DNA of 64,000 nt from contig CAYJMS010000005.1 of NCBI GenBank assembly GCA_964371615.1, positions 62,001-126,000 on the forward strand, in the 5' to 3' direction. Shown one piece after another: positions 60,153 through 64,000 of the stretch. A program made the translations under genes and the position numbers. Position 1 is the first letter of the stretch. Every line of letters starts with the position of its first letter. The DNA is from SpSt-333 sp964371615 (GTDB lineage Bacteria; Bacteroidota; Ignavibacteria; UBA10030; UBA8401). The notes below the pieces were generated by a model. The model was given only the letters and a program-made list of their open reading frames with translations. It made no database searches and was not told the DNA's origin.

Positions 60153-61469
60153 ATGTCAACACCACTAGTCGCAATTGTCGGTCGTCCGAACGTCGGCAAA
60201 TCAACCTTGTTTAATCGAATTCTTGGAGCACAACAGGCTATCGTACACAACGAGCCCGGTGTAACACGGGATCGTCATTACGGGAATGCCGAATGGACCG
60301 GAAAGAAATTTATGATGATCGACACCGGAGGCTTTGTTCCGGAGTCGGACGAAGTGTTCGAAAAGGCGATTCGGGAACAATCCCAAATTGCCATTCAGGA
60401 GGCGGATAAAATCATATTTGTCGTGGACGGCAAGGAGGGATTCACACAGATCGACAAAGAGATTGCCCATATTCTCCGCCGTTCCAATAAAAAAGTGATG
60501 TTGGTGGTGAACAAGGTCGATTCTGATCGCGACGAACACACCACTGCACAATTTCATGAGTTAGGTTTAGGAGATCCGTATTCACTCGGTGCACTCGGGG
60601 GGAGAAAAATCGGCGATTTCCTTGACGACGTCACGACTGATTTCCCCGTTCAGACCGACGACATTGTCGATTCGACCCAGCTAAAAATTGCCGTCATCGG
60701 AAAACCGAATGTTGGAAAATCATCCCTGGTCAATGCTATCCTTGGTGAGGAGAGATCGATCGTAACGCCGATCGCCGGAACCACTCGCGATCCGATCGAT
60801 TCAACGATAAAATATTTCGGCGATGATATACTGCTTGTCGATACAGCCGGATTGATGCGGAAAAGCAAGATAAAACAAAATGTTGATTTTTATTCTTTGA
60901 TTAGAACTCTAAAAGCGATTGATCGGTGTAATTTAGCGATCATTTTGTTCGATGCCAGCGAACCGCTGGAAAAACAGGATCTTCGCATTGTTCAAACGGC
61001 TGTGGAAAAAAATATCGGTGTGGTAATTGCGGTAAACAAATGGGATGCCATTGAAAAAGATACCGAAACTGCAAAATTATACGAACAGACACTCCGAACA
61101 AAGTTGCGTACGTATGATTTTATCCCGCTGATCTTTATCTCGGCAAAAACAAAACAGCGTGTGTACAAGATGCTGGATCTTGCCAAAATGGTCCACGCCA
61201 ATCGAGCGATGAGAATCCCAACCAGTTCGTTGAACGAATCGTTACTTGCGGACATCAAGCATTATCCTCCTTCCACAAAGACCGGGAGAGATGTAAAACT
61301 CAACTACGTTACCCAGGTGAAATCATCTCCTCCCGTATTCGCATTTTTTGCGAATGAGCCGGAAATGGTCAGTGAGGTCTATAAGCGGTATCTTGAAAAC
61401 CGTATCCGGCATCATTATGGATTTATCGGCGTTCCGCTCATGCTGGTATTCAAACGGAAGAGAAAATAA
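60153..61469 (+). CDS. der: GTPase Der (EngA), ribosome biogenesis
   Basis: 438 residues from the ATG opening MSTPLVAIVGRPNVGKS; a GTG five codons earlier is in frame. Two GTPase domains follow each other: the first with GRPNVGKST and DTGG, the second with GKPNVGKSS, DTAGL and NKWD. A KH-like C-terminal domain follows (from about residue 350). Twin G domains are unique to Der, which helps assemble the 50S subunit. upp follows after 24 bases in the same direction. Confidence 0.97.
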   Translation: MSTPLVAIVGRPNVGKSTLFNRILGAQQAIVHNEPGVTRDRHYGNAEWTGKKFMMIDTGGFVPESDEVFEKAIREQSQIAIQEADKIIFVVDGKEGFTQIDKEIAHILRRSNKKVMLVVNKVDSDRDEHTTAQFHELGLGDPYSLGALGGRKIGDFLDDVTTDFPVQTDDIVDSTQLKIAVIGKPNVGKSSLVNAILGEERSIVTPIAGTTRDPIDSTIKYFGDDILLVDTAGLMRKSKIKQNVDFYSLIRTLKAIDRCNLAIILFDASEPLEKQDLRIVQTAVEKNIGVVIAVNKWDAIEKDTETAKLYEQTLRTKLRTYDFIPLIFISAKTKQRVYKMLDLAKMVHANRAMRIPTSSLNESLLADIKHYPPSTKTGRDVKLNYVTQVKSSPPVFAFFANEPEMVSEVYKRYLENRIRHHYGFIGVPLMLVFKRKRK

Positions 61470-61493
61470 TCGACGATTCAACAGGAGTTTCCC

Positions 61494-62120
61494 ATGAACA
61501 ATCTAACCGTCATTGATCATCCTCTTGTACAACGCGATCTTGCCATTCTGCGAGACAAAAAAACGTCGAACCAGATGTTCAGGAATGTGTTGTCCAGGGT
61601 TGCCGGCATGATGGCATTCGTTGTGACGCACGATTTTGCACTTCAACGCTATTCCCTGATGACGCCGCTTGAGAAAACAAACGGATTCAGACTGAAAAAA
61701 GAAATCGTCATTGTTCCGGTCCTACGAGCTGGACTGGGCATGGTAGAGGGATTCATGAACATTCTCCCCGAAGCAAAGGTGGGACATGTCGGATTGTATC
61801 GAGACGAAGAGACATTGGAGCCCGTCGATTATTATTCTAAATTCCCGAAAACATTGGCCAAGAGTCTGGTGTTGCTCATCGATCCGATGCTCGCAACCGG
61901 CGGCAGTGCGAAAGCCGCGTTGACATTTTTGAAGAATAAAGGAGCGACCAATATCCGGTTCGTTTGCCTCGTTGCGTCACCCGCCGGAGTTACCATTGTA
62001 CAAAAACATCATCCGGACGTACCGATCTATACCGCTGCAGTTGATCGTGGATTGAATAATCGGGGATATATCATGCCCGGACTCGGTGATGCCGGCGACA
62101 GAGTCTTTGGTACGGAGTAA
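61494..62120 (+). CDS. upp: Uracil phosphoribosyltransferase
   Basis: 208 residues. The PRPP-binding motif VLLIDPMLATGGSAKAAL is at about 124-141, the uracil-binding flexible loop region DRGLNNRGYIMPGLGDAGDR is near the C terminus, and the start VIDHPLVQRDLAILRDKKT is typical of bacterial Upp. It converts uracil and PRPP to UMP. AGGAG lies at good spacing before the ATG. It is in a four-gene plus-strand run (der, upp, TPR-like, rel) with tiny gaps. Confidence 0.97.
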   Translation: MNNLTVIDHPLVQRDLAILRDKKTSNQMFRNVLSRVAGMMAFVVTHDFALQRYSLMTPLEKTNGFRLKKEIVIVPVLRAGLGMVEGFMNILPEAKVGHVGLYRDEETLEPVDYYSKFPKTLAKSLVLLIDPMLATGGSAKAALTFLKNKGATNIRFVCLVASPAGVTIVQKHHPDVPIYTAAVDRGLNNRGYIMPGLGDAGDRVFGTE

Positions 62121-62123
62121 CGT

Positions 62124-63122
62124 GTGAAATCTACCGTACTGTTGATCTGTTGTTACGTCGGAACACTGTGGTCACAGATTCTGGAGAATCCGCAACACCA
62201 TCAATTGCTTCTGCAGGGGATCCATTATACGCTCGAGCAGCGGTATGATTCTGCAGAGACGACATTTCGCACGATCATTGCCCGATTTCCCGAACATCCG
62301 TCCGGATACTTATATTTGGCGGGAATGTACCAGGCTCAATATACCGACTATGGAACATCGTTTAATGCACGGCAATATGATTCATTATTGACGGCTGCTG
62401 GCGTATTGTCTGAAAAATTGGCCGGGAACACAATGTCAGCGGCATGGGGTTATTATTATACCGGAATGGCGGACGCATTTCGATCGTTTACTGCATCGGA
62501 GAACGGTAATTTGCCGACCGGTTTCTATTACGGCATCAGCGCCGGCGGATCGTTGGAGCGTTGTGTTGAATTAGATTCAACATTTCATGCGGCAAAAAAT
62601 ATCTTAGGATCTTATTACTTTTGGCGGAGCAAACTGGCGTGGATTCCGTTCATCAGCGATCGTACAGATGAAGGAATTCGATTGATCAAAGAAGCGCTGG
62701 ATCATCCGTATGAAAAGCATCTTGCATCGCACAATCTGATGCTTATCTTGACCGATGAAAAACGATATGCCGAAGCGGAGATAATCGGACTGGCGATGCT
62801 TTCACACTATCCCGACAATCGATCGTACCTGTGGAATATGGTGACCGTCTATGAACAGTGGGGAAAACAACCGCAATTGGAGTCGGTGGTGGACAGATTG
62901 TTAAAAAGTGCACTGGAAGCACCGGTCATTAACCGGTACACCGAGGCAGCCTGCCGATTAAAAATTGCTCAGGAAGCCTATCGGCAGAATCGATATGAAC
63001 ACGTGAGGGATGAGTGTGATAAAATTGTTGCTCTTAGAAAATATATCGGTAAGACGAAGGGCGATCTGAAAAAGAAGATTTCTCAAGCAGAGGAACTCTT
63101 GTCTTTCATCAACAAAAAATAA
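62124..63122 (+). CDS. Secreted or anchored TPR-like protein of unknown function
   Basis: 332 residues, GTG start two bases after upp. A short N-terminal hydrophobic stretch (STVLLICCYVGTLWSQ) resembles a signal peptide. The mature part is helical, with repeated blocks such as LLQGIHYTLEQRYDSAETTF, FPEHPSGYLYLAGMYQ and YAEAEIIGLAMLSHYPDN that look like tetratricopeptide repeats. The stop overlaps the RelA/SpoT start by one base (TAATG). Co-transcription with a stringent-response enzyme is likely, but a shared role is unproven. Confidence 0.8.
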   Translation: MKSTVLLICCYVGTLWSQILENPQHHQLLLQGIHYTLEQRYDSAETTFRTIIARFPEHPSGYLYLAGMYQAQYTDYGTSFNARQYDSLLTAAGVLSEKLAGNTMSAAWGYYYTGMADAFRSFTASENGNLPTGFYYGISAGGSLERCVELDSTFHAAKNILGSYYFWRSKLAWIPFISDRTDEGIRLIKEALDHPYEKHLASHNLMLILTDEKRYAEAEIIGLAMLSHYPDNRSYLWNMVTVYEQWGKQPQLESVVDRLLKSALEAPVINRYTEAACRLKIAQEAYRQNRYEHVRDECDKIVALRKYIGKTKGDLKKKISQAEELLSFINKK

Positions 63123-64000
63123 TGTTGCAACCACGATACAAAAAGAAACTGGACGACCTCCTTGCGGTATGTCATAAGAATCTCCGCAAGGTAAATGACG
63201 ACCTGATTATCCGTGCTTTTGAAATGAGCGTGGAGGCGCATAAGCACGACCTCCGCAGTTCCGGCGAACCGTATTTCGGACATCCGTTTGAAGTCGCAAT
63301 GGTTGTCGCGAAAGAAATTGCGTTGGATGATGTTACGGTGGCGTCCGCTCTTCTGCATGACGTAGTGGAAGATACCGAGATCGACATCGACGTCATCCGA
63401 AAGGAATTCGGCGAGCATATCGCTGAAATTGTCGACGGTTCGACGAAGATCAGCAATATCTTTGAAAGCCACGAGATTACCCAGGCGGAAAATTATCGGA
63501 AATTGCTGTTGTCGATGGTCAACGACATCCGTGTGATGATCGTAAAATTTGCCGATCGACTTCACAACATGCGAACGCTGGAATATCTTCCACCGGAAAA
63601 ACAGCAACGCATTGCCCGTGAGACACTGGAAATCTACGCTCCCTTCGCAAACCGGTTCGGACTTGCGAAAATCAAATGGGAACTCGAAGATCTCGCCTTT
63701 AAACATCTCTACCGAAAGGAATACGAAGAAATTGCCCACGCCCTGAGCGCGAAGCGGAGAGAACGCGAGCATTATGTCAGAAAATTCATCGTGCCGGTGG
63801 AAAACAGGCTGCGTCAGGAAGGGCTCCAATTTGCCGTCGAGGGGAGGCCGAAACACTTCTTCAGCATTTATAATAAAATGATGAAGAGGAACAAACCGTT
63901 CGATGAAATCTATGATATGTTTGCCGTCAGAATTATTCTCGATACGGAAGATAATAACGAATGCTTTACGGTGTACGGCATTGTGTCGGAGATTTATAAA
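63122..64000 (+). CDS. RelA/SpoT-family (p)ppGpp synthetase/hydrolase (3' end outside window)
   Basis: The first 293 codons are in the window. The N-terminal HD domain is intact: EPYFGHPFEVAMV, ALLHDVVEDTEID (the HD metal ligands) and FADRLHNMRTLEYL. Hydrolase activity, degrading (p)ppGpp, is therefore expected. The synthetase domain begins with GRPKHFFSIYNKMMKRNKPFDEIYDMFAVRII at about residue 240. This is a long bifunctional Rel/SpoT-type enzyme; the C-terminal regulatory domains lie beyond the end. It starts within the stop of the TPR-like gene, so the two are coupled. Confidence 0.95.
   Translation, partial: MLQPRYKKKLDDLLAVCHKNLRKVNDDLIIRAFEMSVEAHKHDLRSSGEPYFGHPFEVAMVVAKEIALDDVTVASALLHDVVEDTEIDIDVIRKEFGEHIAEIVDGSTKISNIFESHEITQAENYRKLLLSMVNDIRVMIVKFADRLHNMRTLEYLPPEKQQRIARETLEIYAPFANRFGLAKIKWELEDLAFKHLYRKEYEEIAHALSAKRREREHYVRKFIVPVENRLRQEGLQFAVEGRPKHFFSIYNKMMKRNKPFDEIYDMFAVRIILDTEDNNECFTVYGIVSEIYK

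Overview
The window looks like chromosome from a Bacteroidota/Chlorobi-group bacterium, most plausibly an Ignavibacteria-like lineage. The lineage signs are type IX secretion (T9SS) C-terminal sorting domains with the NYPNPFNPS motif, several PorV/PorQ-family outer-membrane proteins, FG-GAP/VCBS secreted proteins and TonB receptors with an N-terminal carboxypeptidase-regulatory-like domain. No rRNA gene or CRISPR array was seen. The lineage is inferred from protein families only.

Layout. 1-4.3 kb: the end of a NatA/NatB-type ABC exporter, a small secreted protein and a GT39-type membrane glycosyltransferase. 4.4-6.0 kb: a T9SS FG-GAP protein on the minus strand. 6.2-21.5 kb: two consecutive paralogous operons, each TonB receptor + ~1,200-residue T9SS-type secreted protein + PorV-like protein, each behind an identical TTGACA-N17-TATATT promoter. 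22-23.9 kb: another FG-GAP/T9SS protein. 24-26.2 kb: two GT9 glycosyltransferases, followed by a convergent thioredoxin-like gene. 26.9-35.6 kb and 35.8-44.1 kb: two minus-strand operons of eight translationally coupled genes each. They encode envelope glycan and surface functions: GT9, GT4, GT2, polysaccharide deacetylases, a flippase-like membrane protein, PHP and M50 proteins, PorV-like proteins, a T9SS protein and a lipoprotein.

44.1-48.7 kb: a complete 4.58-kb transposon with 19-bp perfect terminal inverted repeats, an 8-bp target duplication and an IS1-like DDE transposase. Its cargo is a DNA methyltransferase fused to a PD-(D/E)XK-like domain, a small HTH regulator with a palindromic operator, two unknown proteins, a tRNA-like gene with its own promoter element, and candidate small RNAs. 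It sits exactly between the -35 boxes of two divergent host promoters, and the target duplication appears to rebuild both. This is the most unusual locus in the window.

48.7-64 kb: housekeeping genes: uridine kinase, M16 protease, alanine dehydrogenase, nuoGHI, YifB-type AAA protein, a SAM-I riboswitch leader with a terminator and a 32-codon upstream ORF before metY-metX, der, upp, a TPR-like protein and the start of a RelA/SpoT enzyme.

Many transcription units share a TTGNNN-N17-TATNTT promoter form, and most genes in the long operons overlap by ATGA or TAATG. All functions are read from sequence motifs; no database search was run.
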